Below are positions 18,587 to 26,560 of a stretch of DNA of 64,000 nt, piece by piece; position 1 is the stretch's first letter; every line of letters begins with the position of its first letter. Both the position numbers and the translations under genes were made by a program. The stretch covers positions 333,639-397,638 of the forward strand of contig CASDOP010000001.1 in NCBI GenBank assembly GCA_949282385.1, in the 5' to 3' direction. The notes beneath the pieces were generated by a model. It did not search any database. It saw nothing but the letters and a program-made list of their open reading frames with translations, and was not told the DNA's origin. The DNA is from an uncultured Clostridia bacterium (lineage in GTDB: Bacteria > Bacillota > Clostridia > Christensenellales > Borkfalkiaceae).

Positions 18587-19237
18587 TTAATCGGGCGCGA
18601 GAGAGCTGCCGCCGAGCAAGCCGCCCTGAAGGTAGACGTCGGGAATTTTGCCGTTTATTATGCTTTCGCATATCATAACTTCCGCAGAAGCCGTAACGGT
18701 ATTCGTGCGAGCGGAAAGCACTACGGTTATCTGCGTAAGCACTTCAAGGTAAACTGTGTGAAGCGTCTGGTTTACGCCGGCTTGCCTGAACGAGGACACA
18801 AAGCTGCATTCTACAGAAACTACGGGAATTATTTTTACGTTGACTTTGTCGCCGAAGCCCGCTATCGCCTCTATGCCGGTAAACGCGCCGAGAGGCACTT
18901 CCAACCCTCCCTCGCTCATTTCTGTAAGCTTCGTCTGCGTGAGGTACGCTGTTTTGCGGGCAATATTGTTTATGGTTACGCTGTCCGAACTGATAGAAAT
19001 GACATCGCCCGCTTCATCGTATTTAACGTCAACCAAATCGTCGTAGCGTATACCGCTAAGCGTTTGGGATACGGCATAATCTACTGCGGCGGTATTCATG
19101 GCGCGCATCTGCGCAGAGCTTACCGAAATTATGACTTTTGTGGCATTATCGAAAAAAATAATGACGACGACTGCTACGGCAAGCAGAATAACAAATATTA
19201 TCAATTTAGTTTTGAGGCGCATTCTGCGTTTTCTCAT
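18587..19237 (-). CDS. yunB: Sporulation protein YunB
   Basis: 216 residues. One membrane segment near the N-terminus (about residues 11-29) after a basic start, then an extracytoplasmic domain. Family features are VSSAQMRAMNTAAVDYAV, YDDLVDVKYDEAGDVISISSD, VPLGAFTGI and the long amphipathic strands to the C-terminus. In Bacillus this is a mother-cell protein made under sigma-E and needed for full spore formation; exact function is unknown. It is divergent from spoVAD. No Shine-Dalgarno site is seen, and a -10 box lies five bases before the ATG. Confidence 0.9.
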   Translation of the reverse strand: MRKRRMRLKTKLIIFVILLAVAVVVIIFFDNATKVIISVSSAQMRAMNTAAVDYAVSQTLSGIRYDDLVDVKYDEAGDVISISSDSVTINNIARKTAYLTQTKLTEMSEGGLEVPLGAFTGIEAIAGFGDKVNVKIIPVVSVECSFVSSFRQAGVNQTLHTVYLEVLTQITVVLSARTNTVTASAEVMICESIINGKIPDVYLQGGLLGGSSLAPD

Positions 19238-19242
19238 ACTGC

Positions 19243-19271
19243 ATTATATGATTTTTACATCGACTTATAAA
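19243..19271 (-). promoter_or_regulatory. yunB promoter, sigma-E-like and leaderless
   Basis: Minus strand TTTATA (19271-19266), 17 bases, TATAAT (19248-19243), 5 bases to the ATG at 19237. Read as CATATAAT the -10 also fits the sigma-E form CATACAAT, which would suit the known regulon of yunB. Confidence 0.5.
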
Positions 19272-19279
19272 CCAGAACG

Positions 19280-19310
19280 CGCATATTGCGCATAAATTTT
19301 ATACATACTT
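19280..19310 (+). promoter_or_regulatory. Candidate sigma-G/F-type promoter of spoVAD
   Basis: CGCATA (19280-19285), 18 bases, CATACTT (19304-19310). This matches the forespore sigma-G pattern (-35 TGcATA-like, 18-base spacing, -10 CATACTA-like) and lies 17 bases ahead of the spoVAD start. spoVA operons are sigma-G dependent in Bacillus. Confidence 0.5.
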
Positions 19311-19327
19311 GGGTAAAAGGACTATTT

Positions 19328-20338
19328 ATGCAGATACAGAATACTTTGCGCGGACACACGCTTTTTTTCGATAAAAAACCTGTAATCACGGCGACGGGTA
19401 CGATCGCAGGACCAAAGGAGTGCGCAGGGATTGTGGGCAACTTTGTCGACAAGGCGCTTTCCGACGACATGTTCGGCGAGAGCACGTTTGAAAAAGCCGA
19501 ATGCAAAATGCTTTCCTACGCCATAGATACCGCCATTAAAAACGCCTCGCTTGACAGAAACCAGATGGACGTGCTCGTATCGGGCGACCTTCTCAACCAG
19601 ATAATTTCCGCTTCATTCGCGGCGAGAGATTTTTCCGTGCCGTTTTTAGGAGTTTACAGCGCATGTTCGACTATGTCGCAGAGCATAATGCTTTCAGCCG
19701 CGCTCGTAAATGCGGGATATATCAATAATGCTGTTGCGGCTACGGGAAGCCACTTTGCCTCGGCGGAAAGGCAATACCGCTATCCGCTCGAGCAGGGTAC
19801 TACCCGCCCTCCCCAATCGCAATGGACGGTTACGGGCGCAGGTGCGTGCGTGATAAGAAACAAGGGCGAGGGCGTAAAAATAGTTAACGCCACCATGGGC
19901 AGAGTTATCGATTACGGCGTTACCGACGTAAACAACATGGGTGCGGCTATGGCACCCGCCTGCGCGCATACGCTCATTCAGCACTTCCGCGACACGAACA
20001 CCCAACCAGAAGATTACGACCTTATCCTTTCCGGCGATTTGGGTGCGCTGGGAAGCAGACTTTTAAAAGATTTGTGCTGGGAAAAGGGTTTTGACATATC
20101 TTCCAACCATGTAGACTGCGGGGAAATTATTTACAAAGTGATAGAAGACGAATTTCAGGGCGGAAGCGGCGCAGGCTGCAGCGCAGTAGTATTCAATTCC
20201 TATGTTTTTTCAAAATTGCAGGCAAAAATGTTTAAACGCGTACTGTTTGCCGCAACGGGCGCGCTGCTTTCAACAGTTTCTTCCGGGCAGGGAGAATCCA
20301 TTCCCTGCATAAGCCATGCGGTACAGCTGGAGGTCTGA
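19328..20338 (+). CDS. spoVAD: Stage V sporulation protein AD
   Basis: 336 residues from the ATG at 19328, preceded by AAAAGGA; an in-frame ATG at 19286 lies ahead of this site and within the promoter and is rejected. Thiolase-like fold without enzyme activity. SpoVAD binds dipicolinic acid and helps load it into the forespore. Signatures: FGESTFEKAECKMLSYAI, VFLGVYSACSTMSQ-type loop, SHFASAERQYRYPLEQGTTRPP, and GGSGAGCSA near the end. Followed one base later by spoVAE. Confidence 0.96.
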   Translation: MQIQNTLRGHTLFFDKKPVITATGTIAGPKECAGIVGNFVDKALSDDMFGESTFEKAECKMLSYAIDTAIKNASLDRNQMDVLVSGDLLNQIISASFAARDFSVPFLGVYSACSTMSQSIMLSAALVNAGYINNAVAATGSHFASAERQYRYPLEQGTTRPPQSQWTVTGAGACVIRNKGEGVKIVNATMGRVIDYGVTDVNNMGAAMAPACAHTLIQHFRDTNTQPEDYDLILSGDLGALGSRLLKDLCWEKGFDISSNHVDCGEIIYKVIEDEFQGGSGAGCSAVVFNSYVFSKLQAKMFKRVLFAATGALLSTVSSGQGESIPCISHAVQLEV

Positions 20339-20339
20339 T

Positions 20340-20723
20340 ATGGCAGAAGGTTACGTCGATATTATACTTATGTTCATAAAGGCGTTCGCCGTAGGCGGAC
20401 TTATATGCACCATAGCGCAGATAATCATAAACATTACAAACATCACGGCGGGCAAAATTCTAGTATATTTCATGCTTGCAGGCGTAGCGCTTACCGCCCT
20501 CGGACTGTATCAGCCGATTGTGGAATTTGCCGGCGCGGGCGCGACTGTTCCCATCAGCGGCTTCGGCTATCTGCTTGCGAGCGGCGCGATGAAAGGCGCG
20601 GAGCGCGGATTTTTTTATGCCGTAACAGGCTCATTAGCCGCGGCGAGCGCGGGCGTTACCGCCGCCGTAGTTTTTTCTTTCATTATGGCGCTTATCTCTC
20701 ACGCGAAAACCAAACCAAACTGA
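20340..20723 (+). CDS. spoVAE: Stage V sporulation protein AE
   Basis: 127 residues from the ATG at 20340, one base after the spoVAD stop. Small polytopic membrane protein with about four helices. Family residues MFIKAFAVGGLICTIAQ, GKILVYFMLAG, GLYQPIVEFAGAGATVPISGFG and GFFYAVTGSLAAASAG are present. It is part of the channel for dipicolinic acid transport in the developing spore. The usual partner spoVAC does not precede spoVAD here. Confidence 0.95.
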   Translation: MAEGYVDIILMFIKAFAVGGLICTIAQIIINITNITAGKILVYFMLAGVALTALGLYQPIVEFAGAGATVPISGFGYLLASGAMKGAERGFFYAVTGSLAAASAGVTAAVVFSFIMALISHAKTKPN

Positions 20724-20739
20724 GCTTTTAAAGGCACAA

Positions 20740-20766
20740 AAAAAGCGGACTGAATGTCCGCTTTTT
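20740..20766. terminator. Bidirectional terminator between spoVAE and guaB
   Basis: AAAAAGCGGAC, loop TGAAT, GTCCGCTTTTT. Symmetric stem with A and T flanks serves both converging genes. Confidence 0.88.
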
Positions 20767-20802
20767 ATATTAATATTCAGATTGCTTTCTGCCTACATAA
20801 GT

Positions 20803-22311
20803 TTACTTTCTGTCTACAGAAGTGCCGTCCTTTCTTATGACGTCGTGCGCGCCGCCTTCAACGATACTCGTAGAGGATACGAGCGTAAGTTTTGCTTTTT
20901 CCTGTAATTCCTTAATTGTAAGGGCGCCGCAGTTGCACATCGTAGATTTGATTTTGTTCGTAGTCATTTCCACATTGCTCTTCAAAGAACCTGCATAAGG
21001 CACATAGCTGTCTACGCCTTCTTCGAAGGAAAGTTTTTTTGCGCCACCGAGATCATAACGCTGCCAGTTTCTCGCACGGTTGGAACCTTCGCCCCAATAT
21101 TCTTTGACATAGTTGCCGTTTACCATGAGTTTCTGCGTGGGGCTTTCGTCGAAACGAGCAAAATATCTGCCGAGCATTACAAAGTCTGCGCCCATTGCGA
21201 GAGCTAAAGTAATGTGATGGTCGTGAACTATGCCGCCGTCGGAACATACGGGAACATAAATGCCCGTCTTTTTATAATATTCGTCGCGCGCGGCGCATAC
21301 TTCGATAAGTGCGGTTGCCTGTCCGCGACCTATACCCTTGGTTTCGCGAGTGATGCATATCGAGCCGCCGCCTATGCCGACTTTGACGAAGTCCGCACCG
21401 CTTTCGACAAGGAACATAAAGCCGTCCCTGTCCACGACGTTGCCCGCGCCGACCTTGACTTTATCGCCGTACTTTGCGCGGATATAATCGAGAGTTCTCT
21501 TCTGCCATTCGGAAAAGCCTTCGGAAGAGTCTATGCAGAGCACGTCCACTCCCGCTTCGATGAGTGCGGGAACTCTTTCCTCATAGTCGCGGGTGTTGAT
21601 GCCTGCGCCGACGATATAACGCTTTTTGTCGTCGAGCAGTTCGTTGGGGTTGCCCTTATGCTCGTCGTAGTCCTTTCTGAAAACAAAGTACTGCATGTTG
21701 CCCTTATCGTCGACTATGGGAAGGGCGTTGAGCTTATGAGCCCAGATAATGTCGTTCGCCTCGCTGAGCGTAGTGCCGACTTTTGCGGTTATAAGCTCCG
21801 AAAGGGGCGTCATGAATTTTTTGACGAGAGTAGTTTTTTCCATGCGGCTGACGCGGTAATCGCGGCTTGTAACTATGCCGACAAGTTTGCCGTTAGCCTT
21901 GCCGTCCTCGGTAACTGCGACGGTGGAATGCCCCGTCTTTTCCTTGAGGGCGAGTACGTCCGCAAGAGTTGAATCGGGGGAAATGTTGGAGTCGCTGACA
22001 ACGAAACCTGCCTTGTAAGCCTTGACCTTGGCAACCATTGCAGCTTCGTCCTCTACAGACTGCGAACCATAAATGAAAGATACGCCGCCGCACTTTGCGA
22101 GAGCGAGAGCGAGGTCTGAACCCGAAACCGACTGCATTATTGCAGATACCATGGGAATATTCATCTCTATTGCGGGTTTTTCGCCCTTTCTGAACTTTAC
22201 GAGGGGCGTTTTAAGCGATACGTTGGCAGGAATATGCTCGCTTGAAGAATAGCCGGGAATGAGAAGATATTCGTTAAATGTATGCGAAGGTTCGTTGATG
22301 TAAGTTGCCAT
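20803..22311 (-). CDS. guaB: IMP dehydrogenase, Tritrichomonas-like subtype
   Basis: 502 residues. Oxidises IMP to XMP with NAD+, the committed step of guanine nucleotide synthesis. TIM-barrel core interrupted by a CBS pair (about residues 105-225). The catalytic cysteine loop is [18 protein letters not shown] and the flap region contains [16 protein letters not shown]. From memory, the start [15 protein letters not shown], this catalytic loop, EESPT-like [10 protein letters not shown] and [11 protein letters not shown] resemble the protozoan Tritrichomonas foetus enzyme far more than the usual Bacillus GuaB. It has AAGGAGAG before the ATG and its own promoter. Confidence 0.95.
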   Translation of the reverse strand: MATYINEPSHTFNEYLLIPGYSSSEHIPANVSLKTPLVKFRKGEKPAIEMNIPMVSAIMQSVSGSDLALALAKCGGVSFIYGSQSVEDEAAMVAKVKAYKAGFVVSDSNISPDSTLADVLALKEKTGHSTVAVTEDGKANGKLVGIVTSRDYRVSRMEKTTLVKKFMTPLSELITAKVGTTLSEANDIIWAHKLNALPIVDDKGNMQYFVFRKDYDEHKGNPNELLDDKKRYIVGAGINTRDYEERVPALIEAGVDVLCIDSSEGFSEWQKRTLDYIRAKYGDKVKVGAGNVVDRDGFMFLVESGADFVKVGIGGGSICITRETKGIGRGQATALIEVCAARDEYYKKTGIYVPVCSDGGIVHDHHITLALAMGADFVMLGRYFARFDESPTQKLMVNGNYVKEYWGEGSNRARNWQRYDLGGAKKLSFEEGVDSYVPYAGSLKSNVEMTTNKIKSTMCNCGALTIKELQEKAKLTLVSSTSIVEGGAHDVIRKDGTSVDRK

Positions 22312-22366
22312 GAAGTACTCTCCTTAATTTATTAACTTTAAACTTATGTACGATTATTAATTTAAG

Positions 22367-22395
22367 ATTATATCACATAATAAGGCGAATTTCAA
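22367..22395 (-). promoter_or_regulatory. Promoter of guaB
   Basis: Minus strand TTGAAA (22395-22390), 17 bases, TGA-extended TATAAT (22372-22367). It leaves a leader of about 50 bases with an AAGGAG site, so this promoter is conventional. The rest of the 230-base gap to 22541 holds nothing recognisable. Confidence 0.75.
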
Positions 22396-22541
22396 GTAAT
22401 AGAGTAAAAAAGCATTAAAAGTTGTTATATTTATTGAAAATAACAAACATTCTGATTGAATTTAACGCTTGCAGGCGTAAGCGAAGTTGCGTTTGCCGAA
22501 TATCGCACATGCTCCTTTTGAATTTGACGCCCGCAATGCAT

Positions 22542-23912
22542 TCAGCAAAGCTCAGACCCGACATCCGAACTTAAATAATCGCGCAAAACGCCTTTTTCTA
22601 TGCCGCCGTAGTTGATTACCGCCGTCTTTTCGTACCCTTCGAGCGGCTCGGACATATAATCGGAAAGGCACTTAAGTCTTATTCCTACGCTCTCCGCCCT
22701 ATCCTTTATGTATTCGTCCGACGGAGCGTCGGGAAATTTTACCGTCAAGTGCAGCCCGCTGCCCGTATCGTTTACTTCGGTTGCGAACGGCAGGCGCGAT
22801 ATTGCTTGAATAAGTTCCTGGCGCACTACGCGATAGTAATTTTTTAATCTGTTTATATGTCTTTCAAAGTAACCGCCGCCTATCATAGCCGCCAGAGCTT
22901 TCTGCTCGAACAGCGGCACGACGTTGGCGCTTTTGCCGAAAAGCTGCTCAAAAATCTTCAACAGCTCGTGCGGAAGAACCATGTAGCCTATTCTCATGGA
23001 CGGGGCGAGCGTCTTGGAAAAGGTGTTAATGTAAATAACTCTGTCGGGGCAAAGACCGAGCATGCTCTGCAGCGGTTTGCCGCTTAAGCGGAATTCGCTG
23101 TCGTAATCGTCCTCGATAATGTATGCGCCCTTCTCCCTCGCCCATTTTATGAGGCGTATTCTCGCCGCGACGGGCATTACCGCGCCCGTGGGGTACTGGT
23201 GGGAAGGAGATATATGCAGCGCATCTGCGCCTGATTTTTCCACTTCCGCGCAATCTATGCCATCCGAACGTACGGGAATGAAGGCGCACTTTGCGCCGTT
23301 AAGACGATAAGCCGAAGAAATTTTGCCATAGCCCGGATTTTCAACGGCGAACAGTTTGTCCCTGCCGAGAAGCTGAACGACTATGCCGTAGAGATATTCA
23401 GCGCCCGCGCCGACGACTATTGTATCGGCGTCGACGGAAACTCCGCGCACTCTGTAGAGGTATGCGGCTATCTGACTGCGCAAAGACGCGTCGCCGCAAG
23501 CGGGGACGCGCTCGAGAAGATGTTCTCCCTCTCCCGACAAAACCGAGCGCATGAGCCTTGCCCATACCGAAAAGGGAAAAAGCACGGCTGGCGGCGACCC
23601 CGAAACGAGGTCCAGACAATAGTGCTTTTTTTGCTGTTCTTCGGGCGATTTGCGTGGAGAATAAACTCTTTCCCCGACATTTGCATCCGCAACGAAGTAG
23701 CCGCTGCGTTGGCGGGAATAGATGTAGCCTTCCGCAAGAAGCTGTTCGTATGCCGTCTGCACCGTCATTACGCTGACGCCTAAATTCTGGGCAAGCGCGC
23801 GCTTTGAGGGAAGCTTTTCGCCGCAGGCAATCTTGCCCTTCAATATATCCTCGCGTATGGCGCTGTACAGCGAATAATATTTATTTTTATCGCCAAGTTC
23901 ATATGTTAGCAT
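22542..23912 (-). CDS. MocR-family regulator (GntR HTH plus aminotransferase domain)
   Basis: 456 residues. N-terminal GntR winged helix (about residues 5-75: YSAIREDILKGKIACGEKLPSKRALAQNLGVS). A linker leads to a fold type I aminotransferase-like domain (about 95-450). The pyridoxal phosphate site is intact: DDYDSEFR, then NTFSKTLAPSMRIGYMVLP with the Schiff-base lysine. Members such as PdxR, GabR and DdlR sense PLP or amino compounds and activate or repress neighbours. The regulated genes here are uncertain; upstream lie icd and ddl. AAGGT precedes the ATG. Its own promoter is overlapped by direct repeats. Confidence 0.92.
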   Translation of the reverse strand: MLTYELGDKNKYYSLYSAIREDILKGKIACGEKLPSKRALAQNLGVSVMTVQTAYEQLLAEGYIYSRQRSGYFVADANVGERVYSPRKSPEEQQKKHYCLDLVSGSPPAVLFPFSVWARLMRSVLSGEGEHLLERVPACGDASLRSQIAAYLYRVRGVSVDADTIVVGAGAEYLYGIVVQLLGRDKLFAVENPGYGKISSAYRLNGAKCAFIPVRSDGIDCAEVEKSGADALHISPSHQYPTGAVMPVAARIRLIKWAREKGAYIIEDDYDSEFRLSGKPLQSMLGLCPDRVIYINTFSKTLAPSMRIGYMVLPHELLKIFEQLFGKSANVVPLFEQKALAAMIGGGYFERHINRLKNYYRVVRQELIQAISRLPFATEVNDTGSGLHLTVKFPDAPSDEYIKDRAESVGIRLKCLSDYMSEPLEGYEKTAVINYGGIEKGVLRDYLSSDVGSELC

Positions 23913-23927
23913 AACTTTACCTTTTTT

Positions 23928-23956
23928 ATTTTAGCACAAGACATAATTTTTGGCAA
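23928..23956 (-). promoter_or_regulatory. Promoter of the MocR gene
   Basis: Minus strand TTGCCA (23956-23951), 17 bases, TGC-extended TAAAAT (23933-23928). The -35 box is part of one of the two TTGCCAAA direct repeats. Confidence 0.65.
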
Positions 23957-23986
23957 CTGATACTTAAAAGACTTACAATTTGGCAA
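23949..23986. promoter_or_regulatory. Direct repeats, candidate MocR operator
   Basis: TTTGGCAA at 23949-23956 and 23979-23986, same orientation, 30 bases apart (three helical turns). MocR proteins typically bind direct repeats. Overlap with the -35 box suggests autorepression. Nothing else stands out in the 244-base gap 23913-24156 apart from the icd terminator. Confidence 0.5.
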
Positions 23987-24115
23987 TACCAGATTTACCC
24001 TGTGCGAAAAAGCGAAAGTGCAATTAATTTTATATTCGGCAAAAAAATATAACGGCTGACGTTTATGCAAGCGGGCTAATATACAATATAAAGCACTCGA
24101 TAATGAAGAAAAAAA

Positions 24116-24145
24116 GCTGCGGGCGCAGAATTCTGCGCCCGCAGC
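24116..24145 (-). terminator. Terminator of icd
   Basis: A 30-base near-perfect palindrome (13-bp stem around AATT) followed on the minus strand by a run of seven T. Located 11 bases past the icd stop. Confidence 0.92.
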
Positions 24146-24156
24146 AAATTTATTTT

Positions 24157-25362
24157 TTATAATTTTTCTGCAATCTTTTTAAGGAATTCCCTGCTGTCCA
24201 GCTTTACGGGAGTAATTCCTTCGCGGCGGAACATGGGAACGAGGTCGCCCGTCATATAGCCGCTTTCAATCGTCGAAATAGTAGCCTTTTCGAGCTTTGC
24301 GGCAAAATCGCAAAGCGCTTTATTGCCGTCGAGTTCGCCCCTCTTCGCGAGAGCGCCCGTCCACGCCCAGATGGTTGCGACAGAGTTCGTGGAAGTAATT
24401 TCGCCCTTGAGGTGTCTGTAATAGTGTCTGGTAACCGTGCCGTGAGCGGCTTCAAACTCATATTTTCCGTCGGGCGATACGAGTACGGAACTCATCATGC
24501 CGAGCGAGCCGTATGCCGTTGCTACCATGTCGCTCATAACGTCGCCGTCATAGTTCTTGCATGCCCAGAGCACTCCGCCTTCGCTGCGCATTATGCGAGC
24601 CACGACGTCGTCGATGAGAGTATACATGAACTCGATGCCGAGCTTAGAAAAGCGTTCGGCATATTCGGCATTGTATATGTCGTTGAAGATGTCCTTGAAA
24701 CGGTGGTCGTACGTCTTGGAAATGGTATCCTTTGCGCCGAACCAGACGGATATTTTATGCTCGAGAGCATAATTGAAGCAGCTGCGTGCAAAGGAAGCTA
24801 TGGAACTGTCCAGATTATGCACGCCCTGAACTATGCCGTCTGACGAAAACTCGTGAATGCAGCTGCGGCGGATTTCCTTGCCGTCCTTATCGCATACGAC
24901 GAGATAAGCGCTCTGTCCCTTTTCCACTCTGTCCTCGACCGAGTTATAAATGTCGCCGTAGGCGTGGCGGGCAAGCACGATGGGCTTTTTCCAACCGGGA
25001 ACGTAGGGCGTTATGCCCTGCGCGAGTATGGGTGCGCGGAAGACGGTGCCGTCCAGAATGCGGCGGATCGTGCCGTTGGGGCTCTTCCACATCTTTTTGA
25101 GCTTATATTCTTCCACCCTCTGCGCATTGGGCGTGATGGTTGCGCATTTTACGGCAACCCCCCACTTTTTGGTAGCTTCGGCGGCGGCTACGGTAACTTT
25201 ATCGTCCGTTTTGTCGCGTTCGGGCAAGCCGAGGTCGTAATATTCGGTCTTGAGTTCGACGTAAGGTTCTATGAGTATTTCCTTTATCCAACGCCAGAGA
25301 ACGCGCGTCATTTCGTCGCCGTCCATCTCTACGATGGGATTGGTCATGCGTATTTTTTCCAT
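24157..25362 (-). CDS. icd: NADP-dependent isocitrate dehydrogenase, type II
   Basis: 401 residues. Oxidative decarboxylation of isocitrate to 2-oxoglutarate, giving NADPH. The sequence is of the homodimeric type II subfamily shared with eukaryotes rather than the E. coli type: start [16 protein letters not shown], substrate loop [35 protein letters not shown], and coenzyme region [23 protein letters not shown] (cut across two motifs) where His-Arg after GTVT favours NADP. A TAGGAG site lies ahead of the ATG. It follows ddl by 36 bases and ends at a strong terminator. Confidence 0.95.
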   Translation of the reverse strand: MEKIRMTNPIVEMDGDEMTRVLWRWIKEILIEPYVELKTEYYDLGLPERDKTDDKVTVAAAEATKKWGVAVKCATITPNAQRVEEYKLKKMWKSPNGTIRRILDGTVFRAPILAQGITPYVPGWKKPIVLARHAYGDIYNSVEDRVEKGQSAYLVVCDKDGKEIRRSCIHEFSSDGIVQGVHNLDSSIASFARSCFNYALEHKISVWFGAKDTISKTYDHRFKDIFNDIYNAEYAERFSKLGIEFMYTLIDDVVARIMRSEGGVLWACKNYDGDVMSDMVATAYGSLGMMSSVLVSPDGKYEFEAAHGTVTRHYYRHLKGEITSTNSVATIWAWTGALAKRGELDGNKALCDFAAKLEKATISTIESGYMTGDLVPMFRREGITPVKLDSREFLKKIAEKL

Positions 25363-25398
25363 CAGGCACTCCTATTTTAAATAAGGTTATTTACCTGA

Positions 25399-26499
25399 TT
25401 ATTTTACTATATCGGAGCCGATCTTGCAACTGTTTGACACAAAATTATTGATTATGCCCGTGTTAATGACCAACTTTTGCCTTTCGCGCGTTTTGCGCTT
25501 TTCGGCATCGTCGACGAGCGACATCAAAATATCGTAAAACGCATTCCAACCCGTTGAAAGAAGGTAATACGAAAGCGAACCCGGGACTGTATTTACCTCC
25601 GACAGCCAGACGGTATCGCCCTCTAAAATATAATCGAAGCGCACTATGCCGTTCACTCCGAGAGCGTCATAGACATATCTCGTGGTTTTGCGTATCTCGC
25701 CCGAAATTTCTTTTTCGAGGTTAGCCGGAAAAACCCTCTCGCCGCCGCCAGAATATTTGTCGTCGTAGCTCAAAATCGCTCCGCCGCTCATTACCTCTTC
25801 GCACGGTGAAATTATAATTTCGTCGCCCGTGCGGTAGGCGGCACAGTTGATTTCCCGCCTGTCTTTAACGAACCTTTCTATAATTACAGAACTGTCGAGC
25901 TCGAACGCCGCCGAAAGGGCGGATTTAAGCCCCTCTTCGTCGTCGGCGCGCACGACGCCTATGCTCGAGCCGAGCGTGCTGGGTTTTACCATTACTGGAA
26001 ATTCGCAGTCAAGCTCTTCGTCAGCGCTCTTTACAAGCGTGAAAGGCAGAGTGCGCACTCCAAGCCCCTTAAGCGCTATTTTTGTGAGGTATTTGTTTAT
26101 GAATAGCGCGCTTTCAAACGAGGACGCAGACGCAAGCGGAATGTCGAAGCAATCGCACAGTCCGCTTATGCCTCCCCCTTCGCCCCAGCCGCCATGACAG
26201 CAATTTATCGCGCAGCGCACTTTTAAAGTGCGCTTTATTCTGCCGCGCGGTGAAAGGATATGAACGCTCTTCGGCGAAAAAGCCGCGCTTTCGGAACGGG
26301 GAAGCGCGCCGTTTTTATACGCCTTTATGTCGGCAAGGTCGCCGCCCGCATGAAAAGCGCCGTCCTGCGTTATATAGACGGGCAGGACGTTTTCGCCCCT
26401 ATTCGAAAGTACGTTGCAAGTCATTGTACCCGTCATTACAGATATTTCGTTTTCGCCCGAAACGCCGCCGAAAAAGACGACAATAGCTCCGTCAGCCAT
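25399..26499 (-). CDS. ddl: D-alanine--D-alanine ligase
   Basis: 366 residues from the ATG at 26499, which has a near-perfect GGAGGTG site; an in-frame upstream start six codons earlier falls on that site and is rejected. ATP-grasp enzyme joining two D-Ala for cell-wall precursors. Motifs: FFGGVSGENEISV, the Gly-rich CCHGGWGEGGGISG, VMVKPSTLGSSIGV and LSEVNTVPGSL with metal ligands. The omega-loop reads DDKYSGG with Tyr, as in D-Ala-D-Ala rather than D-lactate ligases (inference). The next gene in the same direction upstream is MurF, which uses its product. Confidence 0.93.
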   Translation of the reverse strand: MADGAIVVFFGGVSGENEISVMTGTMTCNVLSNRGENVLPVYITQDGAFHAGGDLADIKAYKNGALPRSESAAFSPKSVHILSPRGRIKRTLKVRCAINCCHGGWGEGGGISGLCDCFDIPLASASSFESALFINKYLTKIALKGLGVRTLPFTLVKSADEELDCEFPVMVKPSTLGSSIGVVRADDEEGLKSALSAAFELDSSVIIERFVKDRREINCAAYRTGDEIIISPCEEVMSGGAILSYDDKYSGGGERVFPANLEKEISGEIRKTTRYVYDALGVNGIVRFDYILEGDTVWLSEVNTVPGSLSYYLLSTGWNAFYDILMSLVDDAEKRKTRERQKLVINTGIINNFVSNSCKIGSDIVK

Positions 26500-26560
26500 A
26501 AAAAAACACCTCCGCAAGAAAATTTTCCGCTTTGGTGTTTTATGTTTTTCGGTATGTAAG

